Shown here piece by piece: positions 36,930 through 45,389 of a DNA stretch of 64,000 nt. The position numbers and the translations under genes are program-made. Origin of the DNA: Robbsia betulipollinis (GTDB lineage: Bacteria > Pseudomonadota > Gammaproteobacteria > Burkholderiales > Burkholderiaceae); contig NZ_JAPMXC010000002.1 in the NCBI RefSeq assembly GCF_026624755.1, positions 275,527 through 339,526 on the forward strand, in the 5' to 3' direction. Each line of letters begins with the position of its first letter. Within the stretch, counting starts at the first letter, position 1. The notes below the pieces were generated by a model that saw only the letters and a list, made by a program, of their open reading frames with translations, was not told the DNA's origin and ran no database searches.

Positions 36930-38933
36930 TCACTGGACCAGACGCACATCGGTACCGATGCAGTTGAGGCTGATCAGATTCAGCGTGCCCGCGCCCAGTT
37001 CGGTACCGAAAAGCGTGGTCAGCCCGCTGCTCAGGGACGCGGCAAGCGAGGTCAACGCGGGTTGCAGCAGATTCGCCACCGCGCTCGTGACAAAGAGCAG
37101 CGCGTTGGGCGTGCCGCTGCCGCTTGCCGTGCCCGAAAGCTTGGACGCCACACATGCCTGGATTGCGGCAGTACCCGTGCCGCTCACTATGCCGCAGGGT
37201 CCGAGCGTGCCGCCGAGCAGGCCGCCGAGAATGGGATTGATCGCGCTCGTCAGCGTCGCCACGGCGCTGGCGGTGCCCTGCAACAGCCTCAGCAACGAGG
37301 TTTGCGTACCGCTCAGCACCGACAGGCCCGTGCCGCCCAGCGCCGTCGACAGGCTTGTGAGCGACGCGAGACTGGCGTTGATCGCCGCCGCCGCCGCGTT
37401 CAACGTCGTGCCGGCGGGCGCGAGCGCCGTGGCGATCGTGCTCGTGCCGGTGCTCCCGGTGCTGGTCGTCGTGCCCACCGTACCGACCGACACCGAAGCG
37501 CTGCCAGGCAGCAGGGAGGCGACCAGTTGCGTGTCGAGACCGGTGAGGATCTGGCTCAGCGCGGTGCCCGGCACCAGGTTGTTGCCGGTGGTGACGGCCG
37601 TCTGGCCCGCGGCCAGCGTGTAGCTTCCCGTATTGGGCAGGGCCGCCAGCGTGAAGCCGGCCTTGACCGTCGCCAGCCCGCTCACCAGGCTCAACACGGT
37701 CTGCGGCGTCAGCGTCGACGCGCAACTGCTCGTGCCCGCCTTCACGGTGCTTTCTGTCAGCGCGCCGACACACGCCTGCAGGAGCGGGGTCGAGACCGAG
37801 AACGTCGCGGTGTCGGCGCCGCCGGCGTTCTTCGCGGTGCACAGCGAGGTGATGGTGGCCGAGGCGTCGGCCACGTCGATCTCGATCGGCAGATCGACGC
37901 TGGCAAGCAGGCCGAGCAGCGGCGCCGAACCCGTGATGCCGGCGGTGGTGACGTGCGCGTAGACGCGGATCTGTCCCGAATAGGCGCTGGCGCCCACGCC
38001 CCCCATGCCGATCGACGGCGGCGCGACGACATTGACCTGCGCGGTGATGCCGCCCGCGCCCAGCGTGGTGCCGATCGCGCTGTTCCGGTCGGCCACGCCC
38101 ACCGCCGTGGTCACCAGACTCAGGGCATTCAACTGCGCGCCGAGGATGCTGCCCGCCGTATCGGTGCTGCTCGCCAAGGTATCGAATGTGAACAGACCCC
38201 GGACGCTCGCGGTGGTGAGCAATTGCACCGGCAGATTCGCCTGGGTGGGAGACACGCGCAGCACCGAGCTGAGATTGCTCAAGCCGGTCAGGCTGCCGAT
38301 CGCGCCGACGACCTGGGCGTAGGTCACCGGATTCGTGCTCAGCAAGGTGGTCAGTCCGCCCACCGTCAGCGGGGTCGGCACGGCGATGCCCAGCGCGCGC
38401 AGGAAATCGAGCACGCTGAAATTTGCGCTGGCGATGGCGCCGCACGCGGCGACGCAACCCAGTTGACTGCTCAACAGTCCCGAGGCGATCGAGAAAACCG
38501 CCACCGGCGAACCGTTGCGAATCGCGATGGCCTGCGCGCCGATGGTGCTCGACGGCATCCACGAAGGCACCCACGGCAATGTCGCGCTGACCGACACGTA
38601 GACCGCGTTCGGATCGACGCTCGCGTCCGTTTGCGGCTGGTAGTGCAGCGCGCTCGTGTAGGCTGCGTTCCAGCGCCCGCAGCTGCTCGCGAAGGTGGTC
38701 GTCACGCCGTTGAGCGCGCCGTTCGCGCTGGCCGTTTTCAGCGCGGTGGTGCAATCGGTGCCGCTCAACTGCTGCGCGCCCGCCAACGCGCTGAAATCCG
38801 CGACGGTCTGCATCTTGCGTCGCAGGTAGAACGCATAGCCGAGCGCGAGCGACTCCAGCAGCACCACGGCGACCAGCAGGAAGATCGCCATGGTGATCGC
38901 GATGCCGCCGGATTGTCTGTGGGAGGTCGTCAA
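36930..38933 (-). CDS. tadG: TadG-like pilus assembly protein
   Basis: This is a large TadG-type minor pseudopilin or anchoring protein, expected to be tethered in the inner membrane and extend into the periplasm. The 667-residue product begins TTSHRQSGGIAITMAIFLLVAVVLLESLALG, with the type IV-pilin-like N-terminal helix at residues 10-33, followed by RRKMQTVADFSALAGAQQL. The remaining 600 residues are Ser/Thr/Ala/Gly-rich with few charges and several cysteines, probably repetitive beta structure. The start is TTG at 38933 with GGGGAG 6 nt upstream. It is the last gene of the tad operon. The family is clear from the N-terminus and position; the body is poorly conserved. Confidence 0.8.
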   Translation of the reverse strand: MTTSHRQSGGIAITMAIFLLVAVVLLESLALGYAFYLRRKMQTVADFSALAGAQQLSGTDCTTALKTASANGALNGVTTTFASSCGRWNAAYTSALHYQPQTDASVDPNAVYVSVSATLPWVPSWMPSSTIGAQAIAIRNGSPVAVFSIASGLLSSQLGCVAACGAIASANFSVLDFLRALGIAVPTPLTVGGLTTLLSTNPVTYAQVVGAIGSLTGLSNLSSVLRVSPTQANLPVQLLTTASVRGLFTFDTLASSTDTAGSILGAQLNALSLVTTAVGVADRNSAIGTTLGAGGITAQVNVVAPPSIGMGGVGASAYSGQIRVYAHVTTAGITGSAPLLGLLASVDLPIEIDVADASATITSLCTAKNAGGADTATFSVSTPLLQACVGALTESTVKAGTSSCASTLTPQTVLSLVSGLATVKAGFTLAALPNTGSYTLAAGQTAVTTGNNLVPGTALSQILTGLDTQLVASLLPGSASVSVGTVGTTTSTGSTGTSTIATALAPAGTTLNAAAAAINASLASLTSLSTALGGTGLSVLSGTQTSLLRLLQGTASAVATLTSAINPILGGLLGGTLGPCGIVSGTGTAAIQACVASKLSGTASGSGTPNALLFVTSAVANLLQPALTSLAASLSSGLTTLFGTELGAGTLNLISLNCIGTDVRLVQ

Positions 38934-39000
38934 GCCATTCTCCCCGCCGGGGCAAACGCCCGCGTCATCGTCGCCATCGCCGTGACGGCCGCTCTCGTCA

Positions 39001-39513
39001 TCATGGCCTCACCGTCACGACACCGGGTTCGAGCTGGACCACCGCGCTCGCGCTGAGCGTCGTCGGCAGAAGCAGATTCAGCAGCGGCAAGGTGGGAACC
39101 AGCGGATTCGCGGCGTAGGGATAGGTGGCGACCACCTTCAGACAGGACGCGCTCGACTGGTAAGGGCAGGCGATCACGACCGGGGCGTTGGCCGGACAGC
39201 CCGCCAGATTGCTGCCCAGCCATGCCGTCTGCAGATTGACCGCATTGCACGCGGCGAGCGCCGGCGCGGTACTGTAGCGCAGCGCCGCGCGCGCGCCCTC
39301 GGCGACGGCGAGCTGCAGCGATTGCTGCGCGAGCAGGATGAGGCCGTAGGTGATCAGGCCGTAGACAAGCAGGAACACGGTCGGAAAAACCAGCGCGAAT
39401 TCGATGGCGGCGGTGCCGCGCTGGGACGCACGGGCCGGTCGCGCGCGGCCTGTCGCGGCCCGGCCTGTCACGGCCCGGCCTGTCGCGGCCCGGCCTGTCG
39501 CGGCCCGGCTCAT
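39001..39513 (-). CDS. tadE: TadE-like pseudopilin with repeat-encoded N-terminal extension
   Basis: TadE proteins are pseudopilins needed for Flp pilus assembly. The core begins QRGTAAIEFALVFPTVFLLVY near residue 32, a typical TadE N-terminal helix with a prepilin-peptidase-like G/TAAIEF site. About 100 residues of secreted domain with three cysteines follow. The first 30 residues (RAATG repeated four times) come from a 15-bp DNA repeat and are unusual for the family. Either the real start is internal, or the leader is long and basic. The ATG at 39513 overlaps the DUF3613 gene stop by 4 bp, as elsewhere in this operon. Confidence 0.8.
   Translation of the reverse strand: MSRAATGRAATGRAVTGRAATGRARPARASQRGTAAIEFALVFPTVFLLVYGLITYGLILLAQQSLQLAVAEGARAALRYSTAPALAACNAVNLQTAWLGSNLAGCPANAPVVIACPYQSSASCLKVVATYPYAANPLVPTLPLLNLLLPTTLSASAVVQLEPGVVTVRP
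39446..39510 (-). repeat. 15-bp tandem repeat encoding the TadE N-terminus
   Basis: Four to five copies of a 15-bp CGGCCCGGCCTGTCG-type unit encode repeated RAATG pentapeptides. The unit shares the CGCGGCCCGGCCTG core with the repeat between ompR and envZ. Confidence 0.85.
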
Positions 39514-39824
39514 TTGTCATCCTGCCCGGATTTGACCTTCTTCTCGAAGAACTCGGGAATCGGGTGAGCGAAGCTGTCGAGGTAACGCTTGTACGACGCG
39601 CTGGCCTCCTCGCCCGGTATCGGCAGCATCGGCCCCGCGGCCTGGCCGTCGACCTGCAATGCCAGCGCCGCCCGGGTGTCGCGCCCGAGTTCGTCGCGCG
39701 GCTCCGCGGTGCCGTAATCATTCCAGGCACTGTACGCGCCGGCGACGGGCAGGCCCGCGAACACGACACCCGCGACCAGGCGCGCCGCCGCCCTGATGAC
39801 CCTGCCTCGGATGCGATGCGTCAT
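39510..39824 (-). CDS. DUF3613 domain protein of the Tad cluster
   Basis: This is a small exported or membrane-anchored protein regularly found in Burkholderiales Tad clusters. The 104-residue product has a signal-like N-terminus (AARLVAGVVFAGLPVAGAYSA) and the DUF3613-type core GRDTRAALALQVDGQAAGPM, then EASASYKRYLDSFAHPIPEFFEKKV. Its role in pilus assembly is unknown. It overlaps tadD by 4 bp upstream and tadE by 4 bp downstream. The family assignment rests on remembered features and on position in the cluster. Confidence 0.65.
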   Translation of the reverse strand: MTHRIRGRVIRAAARLVAGVVFAGLPVAGAYSAWNDYGTAEPRDELGRDTRAALALQVDGQAAGPMLPIPGEEASASYKRYLDSFAHPIPEFFEKKVKSGQDDK

Positions 39825-40717
39825 TGCGCGTCTCCAGAACGTTCCAACATCAAGGGCGGCCGCCCGCCCGTGCCCGGCGGCAACGCCGCGGCGAGCGCGG
39901 GCGCGGGAAGGCCGGGCGCGCCCGTCGCGCCCGTCGCACCTGTCGCACCCGTCGCGGTGCCCAACTGCGCCGCCAGCGTGCGTGTGGCCTGCACCGTCGC
40001 CTCGGGGAGTGCCGCACGCGCGACGACCCGCTGCGCGCCGGTGGCGTCGCCCGCGAGCAACAGGTACAGAACAAGATTGGCGATCACTTTGTTGTTGCGT
40101 GGCGCCAGTTCCGCTGCCTGCGCGATCGGCAGCCGCGCCGCTGCCGTACGGCCCGCGAGAAGATCGGCGTAGGCCAGATCGTTCAGATAGGAGACATTGA
40201 TCGGATCGCGGTCAACCGCCTTGCTCAACGCATCGATGGCCGCCGTGTAGCGATGCTGTGCGGCCAGCACGCGTCCGCTCCCGTGCCACGCGGCGGCGCC
40301 CGTGGTGGGATCGTCCATCAGCGATTGATAGACCGACAGCGCCGCCGCGTCCTGTCCGGTCTCGCGCAGCGCGTCGCCACGCAACAGTTCGATGTCGGCG
40401 CGGGGGCCGTATTTTTTCTCGAACGCGTCGATGTGCGCGAGCGAGGCATACGACAGTTCCTTCGCCTGCATCTCGCCGATGAGGGTCAAATACAGATTGC
40501 GGTCGTTCGCCACGGCCGGGACCTGCTCCGCTTGCTGGCGCGCCACCGCGGCGTCATGCATCACGGCGTCGGCCGTCGTGGCGTGGCTGGCGCAACCGGC
40601 CATCGCGCTCAGCCCCCAACCGGCCAGCGCCACCCGGACAAGAATGCGCGACGCCGGTGGGCGTCGTACGAAACCACTCGCCAGCTTGCGAGCGTGAAAC
40701 AGCGAAACGGTGCGCAT
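39821..40717 (-). CDS. tadD: TadD-like TPR lipoprotein of the Tad pilus
   Basis: TadD is a TPR lipoprotein thought to help secretin assembly in the outer membrane. The 298-residue product has a lipobox in LSAMAGCASHA near residue 40 and TPR-like repeats between about 95 and 230 (for example GSGRVLAAQHRYTAAIDAL and DLAYADLLAGRTAAARLPI). The C-terminus is Gly/Ala/Thr-rich with GATGATGATG low complexity. GGAGGG about 6 nt before the ATG at 40717 decides the start; the open frame continues far upstream into tadC. It ends with a 4-bp overlap with the DUF3613 gene. Confidence 0.85.
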   Translation of the reverse strand: MRTVSLFHARKLASGFVRRPPASRILVRVALAGWGLSAMAGCASHATTADAVMHDAAVARQQAEQVPAVANDRNLYLTLIGEMQAKELSYASLAHIDAFEKKYGPRADIELLRGDALRETGQDAAALSVYQSLMDDPTTGAAAWHGSGRVLAAQHRYTAAIDALSKAVDRDPINVSYLNDLAYADLLAGRTAAARLPIAQAAELAPRNNKVIANLVLYLLLAGDATGAQRVVARAALPEATVQATRTLAAQLGTATGATGATGATGAPGLPAPALAAALPPGTGGRPPLMLERSGDAQ

Positions 40718-40719
40718 CG

Positions 40720-41685
40720 TCACCCTCCTCCCATCCGCGACAGGCTGCGGAAAATCGCCAGAAAACCCGCGCCGCCGGTCACCACGATCAACGCCGGCAG
40801 CAGCGTCAGCACCATGACGCCGGTCATCTTGACGGTCAGTTGTCCGATGCGTGCCTTCATGTCGGAACGCCGCCGCTCGCGCATGCGTTCGCCGAACTGC
40901 TGCAACGGCGTCTGAACCGCCCCGCCGAAGCGGTCGACCTGGACGATGAGTTCGGCGACCGAGGCCATGTCGGCATTGCGATAGATGGTGGCGAAACGCT
41001 GCAGCGATGCCGCGCGCGGCAAGCCGGAGCGAAATTGCGCCTCGGCATGCGCGAGTTCGCTGCTCAACACCGGCATGGCGGTGCCGAAGTCCTGCTCGAT
41101 CAACTGGATCGTCTGGTCCACACTCAGTCCCACGCCCTGCAACAACCGCAGCAGGTCCACCAGCAGCGGCATTTCCTCGTCCGCGTGCCGGCGCCGCGCC
41201 GCCGCGCGCCGGCGCATCACCCATTTCGGCACCATGTAGCCGGTGCCGAAACCGAAGAACACGATGCCGCACGATTCGAGCACCGTGTCGTGCGGCACCA
41301 CCACCAGACCGAGCGCGGGCATGCCGAAACCGAGTACCGTGCGCGCGAGGAAGAACCAGGCCTGCCCCGCGGGATGATTCACCGCGCACTGATCCAGCAG
41401 CAGACGGTCCTCGCCTGCGACCAGACTGCGTCCCAGCGCCGATGCCACACCACGCGCGCCGAGCTGTGCGATCCACACGCGCCAGCCATTCGAGCGACGC
41501 CGCTCCAGTACGCGCCCGGCACGGGCCGCCACGGCCTGATCCAGGCGCCGTGCCTGCCGGGTCTGCATGCGGGCGCGCCGGATCAAACCCATGCCCAGCA
41601 CCAGACTCGCCGCGGCCGCGGCCAGCAACGCAAGCGCGAGGCAGGCATGACGCGGGGAGACGAACCATTCGAAAAAGAGCGTCAT
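40720..41685 (-). CDS. tadC: Tad pilus inner-membrane platform protein TadC
   Basis: TadC is a GspF-type inner-membrane protein that with TadB forms the platform for the pilus motor. The 321-residue product has an N-terminal helix at about 12-33, a cytoplasmic region, a pair of helices at about 108-150, and a C-terminal helix (VMVLTLLPALIVVTGGAGFLAIF). The GspF/T2SSF core is PLLVDLLRLLQGVGLSVDQTIQLIEQ and DMASVAELIVQVDRFGGAVQTPLQQFG. It overlaps tadB by 4 bp and is followed 2 bp later by tadD. ATG 41685 is the start that gives the first helix and the overlap. Confidence 0.9.
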   Translation of the reverse strand: MTLFFEWFVSPRHACLALALLAAAAASLVLGMGLIRRARMQTRQARRLDQAVAARAGRVLERRRSNGWRVWIAQLGARGVASALGRSLVAGEDRLLLDQCAVNHPAGQAWFFLARTVLGFGMPALGLVVVPHDTVLESCGIVFFGFGTGYMVPKWVMRRRAAARRRHADEEMPLLVDLLRLLQGVGLSVDQTIQLIEQDFGTAMPVLSSELAHAEAQFRSGLPRAASLQRFATIYRNADMASVAELIVQVDRFGGAVQTPLQQFGERMRERRRSDMKARIGQLTVKMTGVMVLTLLPALIVVTGGAGFLAIFRSLSRMGGG

Positions 41686-42623
41686 AGGCCTTTCGCCAGC
41701 CGATACAACAGGAAGGAGCCCGTGATCTGCAAGCCCGCGGCGCCGACCAGCATCTGCGCGCCCATCGGATCGTTCCACATCTGCGCGAAGAAACGGTTAT
41801 TGAAAATCATCAGTCCGCAGACCAGGGTCAGCGGCAACAGGCCCAGCACCCAGGCCGAAATGCGGGTTTCCGACGACAACGCCAGCAGTTCCTGATGCGC
41901 GTGCTCGATATCGCGCATGAAGTCGGCGATGCGTGTCAGGATCTGATCGCTACGGCCGCCAAAGCGCGTCGAGACGCCGAGCACCGCGCCGATCGTCAAC
42001 AGTTGATTCACGCCATACATGCGAGCGGTCTGCTTGAGCGCCACATCGAGCTCGACGCCGGCACGATTCAACTGTGCCGCGCGTCCAACCAGCTCTCCCA
42101 AAGGCATCGGCGATTGTTCGGCGATCTGCTGGAACGCCGAGCCCAGGCTCGTGCCCAGGCTGACCTGTCGCACCAGTGCGTCGAGCAGCGGCGGTAGCTG
42201 CCGCACGATGCGACGATGCCGGCGTGAAATCATCAGCCAGAGGCGAAACCACGTGGCGACGAACGCGAGCAACACGACGAATCCGGCCGGCACGAGGCCA
42301 AGCAGCATGCCGGCCACCAGCGTCGGCACCGCAGTCAGACAGACCTGCAGGAGCAACCAGCGGGAATGCTCATGGATGCCGGCCCGCAGAAAGAGATTTT
42401 CGATCGCCGGCAGGCGTTCGAGCGGCCGTTGCGCGAGCCAGCCCCGCGCGCGCGCGGCCGGTGCGTCGGTCTGACGCGCCGCGGGCAGCGCACGCAGATG
42501 CGGCGCGACGAAATCGCCCGCGGCCCGCCCGATGCGCCGTCCCGCACGCTGCGCCAGCAGCAGCAGGATACCGGTCGCGCCCAGCAGCAGCGCCGCGCAC
42601 AGCAACAACGCCCGGGCGCTCAT
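41682..42623 (-). CDS. tadB: Tad pilus inner-membrane platform protein TadB
   Basis: TadB is the second GspF-like platform protein of the Flp pilus motor. The 313-residue product has a first helix at 4-24 (LLLCAALLLGATGILLLLA), a helix pair near 90-130, and a T2SSF core RQLPPLLDALVRQVSLGTSLGSAFQQI with RFGGRSDQILTRIADFMRDIE. Two C-terminal helices follow (WVLGLLPLTLVCGLMIF). The start at 42623 overlaps the ATPase gene by 4 bp; the longer open frame upstream belongs to that ATPase in another frame. It is arranged as tadA-tadB-tadC, as in the standard cluster. Confidence 0.92.
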   Translation of the reverse strand: MSARALLLCAALLLGATGILLLLAQRAGRRIGRAAGDFVAPHLRALPAARQTDAPAARARGWLAQRPLERLPAIENLFLRAGIHEHSRWLLLQVCLTAVPTLVAGMLLGLVPAGFVVLLAFVATWFRLWLMISRRHRRIVRQLPPLLDALVRQVSLGTSLGSAFQQIAEQSPMPLGELVGRAAQLNRAGVELDVALKQTARMYGVNQLLTIGAVLGVSTRFGGRSDQILTRIADFMRDIEHAHQELLALSSETRISAWVLGLLPLTLVCGLMIFNNRFFAQMWNDPMGAQMLVGAAGLQITGSFLLYRLAKGL

Positions 42624-44116
42624 CCGCGCCTCCCGAACCAGCCGCCGGCGCTCCCCGTCACCGTTGCGAGATCGGCATGGGAGGACGTGGCGGCGACGGC
42701 TGCCCTGTCCGAGGCGAGCACCGCGGCGGCGGTCGCGCTGACGGCAGCGGCAGCGGCAGCGGTTGCGTTGGCGTTGGCGTTGGCGTTGGCGGCAGCGGGT
42801 CGGGCCCGCGTCCTCAGGTTCATCGGCAGCAATTGCTCGCGGTAGCGCGCCAGCTTCGGCGAATGGGGTGCCACGCCAAGTGCGTGCCAGACATCGTCCG
42901 GAGTGCCGTCGAGCGACGTCAGCGTTTCGTGACGGTAGAGTTCCTGCATCGCCACGACATCGTCGCCGAAGCCGGTGAGTTCGGTAACCGAGACGATGCG
43001 CCGCTGGCCGCCCGGCAGGCGGGCGATCTGCACGATGAAATCCAGCGCGCTGGCGATCTGTCGGCGCAGGCTGCTTTCGCTGCCGGTGAAACCGGCGAAC
43101 CCCGCCAGCATCTCGATCCGGTACAGACATTCGCGCGGCGAGTTCGCGTGGATCGTCGCCATCGAACCGTCATGGCCGGTGTTCATCGCCTGCAGCATTT
43201 CCAGCACTTCCGCGCCCCGCACCTCGCCGACGATGATCCGGTCGGGGCGCATGCGCAGGCTGTTGCGCAGCAAGTCGCGAATCGAGATCGCGCCAGTACC
43301 CTCGAAACTGCCGTGGCGCGTCTCCAGCCGCACCACATGCGGATGATTCAGCGACAGCTCGGCGGTATCCTCGACGGTCACGATGCGCTCGCCCTCATCG
43401 GCGAAGCTCGCCAGCGCATTCAACAGCGAGGTCTTGCCCGAACTCGTACCGCCCGAGACGAGAATATTGCAACGGCCCTTGACCGCGAGCCTGAGCAGTT
43501 CGTACACCGAATCGTCCATCGTGCCGATACCCAGCAACTCCTCGGCCGTCAGCGGCTGCCGGCGGAACTTGCGGATCGACACCATCGGCCCGTCGACCGC
43601 CAGCGGCTCGATGACGGCGTTCAGGCGGCCGCCGTCGGGCAGGCGCGCGTCGACCATCGGATTCGATTCGTCGATGCGCCGGCCCAGCGGCGCGAGCACG
43701 CGGCGCACGATGCGCAGCACGTGCTGGTTGTCGGCGAAGCGTACCGCTTCGCGCCTGAGGATGCCGCGCCGGGACACGAAGATATTGTCGAAACCGTTGA
43801 TCAGGATGTCCTCGACCGCCGGATCCTGCAGCAGGTCTTCCAGCGGACCGAGCCCGACCAGTTCCTTCGTCAGCGCCCGCGTGACCACCTTCAGTTCGCT
43901 TTCGTTGATCGCGACCCGCCACTGGCGCCCGTAGGTGGCCACTTCCTGCTCGACGAACTGTTCGATTGCGACCTTCGACCAGCGGCCGAATTCCGTGCCG
44001 AGCGCTTCGATACGCGTCATCAGATGCGCATGCACCGCCGCCTTGATCTCGACGAAACGCGTCGAATGAATGAACTCCGTAACGCTGCCCTCGGTAAATA
44101 CGATATCGCTGAACAT
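42620..44116 (-). CDS. cpaF: Tad pilus secretion ATPase CpaF/TadA
   Basis: This is the hexameric type II/IV secretion ATPase that powers Flp pilus assembly. The 498-residue product has a helical N-terminal domain, Walker A SGGTSSGKTSLLNALAS near residue 225, the Asp box VTVEDTAEL, Walker B LRMRPDRIIVGEVRG and the His box TGHDGSMATIHANS. The last 60 residues are low-complexity: AAANANANANATAAAAAAV, encoded by GCCAAC/GCTGCC-type hexanucleotide repeats, then a Ser/Ala-rich end. AGGAAAG before the ATG at 44116 supports the start. It is 35 bp after cpaE and overlaps tadB by 4 bp. Confidence 0.95.
   Translation of the reverse strand: MFSDIVFTEGSVTEFIHSTRFVEIKAAVHAHLMTRIEALGTEFGRWSKVAIEQFVEQEVATYGRQWRVAINESELKVVTRALTKELVGLGPLEDLLQDPAVEDILINGFDNIFVSRRGILRREAVRFADNQHVLRIVRRVLAPLGRRIDESNPMVDARLPDGGRLNAVIEPLAVDGPMVSIRKFRRQPLTAEELLGIGTMDDSVYELLRLAVKGRCNILVSGGTSSGKTSLLNALASFADEGERIVTVEDTAELSLNHPHVVRLETRHGSFEGTGAISIRDLLRNSLRMRPDRIIVGEVRGAEVLEMLQAMNTGHDGSMATIHANSPRECLYRIEMLAGFAGFTGSESSLRRQIASALDFIVQIARLPGGQRRIVSVTELTGFGDDVVAMQELYRHETLTSLDGTPDDVWHALGVAPHSPKLARYREQLLPMNLRTRARPAAANANANANATAAAAAAVSATAAAVLASDRAAVAATSSHADLATVTGSAGGWFGRRG
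42743..42795 (-). repeat. Hexanucleotide repeats in the cpaF 3' end
   Basis: GGCAGC units followed by GTTGGC units are read on the plus strand. On the coding strand they give a run of Ala with alternating Asn. Units are multiples of three bases, so length variation keeps the frame. Confidence 0.85.
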
Positions 44117-44151
44117 GGTCTTTCCTGGTGAAGGGAGGCGCGGCGGCTGTG

Positions 44152-45384
44152 CTAGCCCCTGCGCCACAGGCGCGTGACATGGGACCAGCGCCCGGCCCCG
44201 GCCTTGTGAGACGCGCCGTCGCGCGGCGCGAGCGCTTCGATCAGGCGCTGCACCGCGCGGATATACGGCTCCTGTTTGCTGCCGACCAGCAATTGCCCTT
44301 GGGCCGCGGCGCGACCCAGCGCGATGCGCCGGTCGGGTATCGTCGCGACCAGGGCCAGCGAAAAGCGTTCGGCCAGCTGCCCCGCCGACATGCCATAGCT
44401 TTCGTCGTAGCGGTTCACCACGAGCCTGAGCGCCGCGCGCTCGAGCGAGCGCTCCTCGAGCTGCATCAGGAGTTCCGAGAGCGAGACGATCGAGGCGATG
44501 CCCTGATCGGTCAGCACCAGGCGGGCGTCGGCCAGCGCGAGCACGCTCGCCAGCAGATCGGCACTGCCCGCGCCGCCCAGATCGACGATGACCAGATCGA
44601 AATAGCGGCGGATCTGATCGATCAGCACCACTGCGTCGGCCTGCGGCAACAGGCGCATGCGGCTGAGATCGCTGGGCAGCGCGAGCACGCTGACGCCTCT
44701 GGGCGACACCGGCAAGGCCGTATGCACCAGGGTTTCGTCGAGCCGGGACAAACCCGTCACCGCATCGGCGAAGTCGAAACCGGCGACCGTGTTCGTATAA
44801 AGCAGCCCGTCCCCGCCCGGCAGGCCGAGGTCGAGCAGCGCGATGCGTTGCGGCGCGCCGTCCTCCTCCATGGGCAAGGTCGCCAGATGTGCGGCGAGCG
44901 TGCTCACGCCCACGCCGATGCGCGCGCCGGCGATGGCGATGGTGAAGGCGTGCCGGGTCGACGTCGTGAAGCGTTCGCTCAGACGGCCCACCAGCGCGCG
45001 CACGTGCTCCGGCGCTTCGTCGAGGTCGATGAAATCGGTGACGCCGCTGCGCAGCGCGAGCAGCGTCATCGCCGGGTCACGCGCGTCGCCCACGCCCACG
45101 AGCAGGGTTCCCGGAATACAGCGTTGCAGGGTCGACACGACTGCGGCGGGCTCGGGCTGACCGGGCGAGGGTTCCGGGGCGGCGCTGAAATCGACGAAGG
45201 CGATCGACGGCTTCAGCACCGCCGCGGAACGGACGATGTAGGCGGCGTCGCCGCTCAGCCGGTCGACCCGGCCCAGACCGTCCAGACAGCGGCCGAGCAA
45301 TTCGGCGCGCGCGGTGGATGCGGTGAAGAAGATGAAGTTCGCGGCACGACTCACTACGCGGGACTCCTGAAAACCGACGCCCAT
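44152..45384 (-). CDS. cpaE: Tad pilus localisation protein CpaE/TadZ (atypical Walker A)
   Basis: CpaE/TadZ is a ParA/MinD-like protein that places the Tad machine at a pole or site on the membrane. The 410-residue product has a receiver-like N-terminal domain (to about 130, ending in GVTDFIDLDEAPEHVRALVGRL) and a ParA/MinD ATPase domain. Its deviant Walker motif reads AIAGARIGVGVSTLAAHLA near residue 150, where active members have KGGVGKS/T. The signature lysines are lost, so ATP hydrolysis may be weak or absent, as in some TadZ proteins. The switch LVIVDLGGAGS is present. ATG 45384 has only a weak ribosome site and starts 5 bp after the cpaC stop. Confidence 0.85.
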   Translation of the reverse strand: MGVGFQESRVVSRAANFIFFTASTARAELLGRCLDGLGRVDRLSGDAAYIVRSAAVLKPSIAFVDFSAAPEPSPGQPEPAAVVSTLQRCIPGTLLVGVGDARDPAMTLLALRSGVTDFIDLDEAPEHVRALVGRLSERFTTSTRHAFTIAIAGARIGVGVSTLAAHLATLPMEEDGAPQRIALLDLGLPGGDGLLYTNTVAGFDFADAVTGLSRLDETLVHTALPVSPRGVSVLALPSDLSRMRLLPQADAVVLIDQIRRYFDLVIVDLGGAGSADLLASVLALADARLVLTDQGIASIVSLSELLMQLEERSLERAALRLVVNRYDESYGMSAGQLAERFSLALVATIPDRRIALGRAAAQGQLLVGSKQEPYIRAVQRLIEALAPRDGASHKAGAGRWSHVTRLWRRG

Positions 45385-45389
45385 GATGG

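Noticed and set aside
38930..39004. 24-codon frame between tadE and tadG, starting in the tadE stop
   Set aside because: It is very short and Met/Ala/Thr-rich, and the tadG TTG start with GGGGAG explains the spacing; it may still be a coupling leader.
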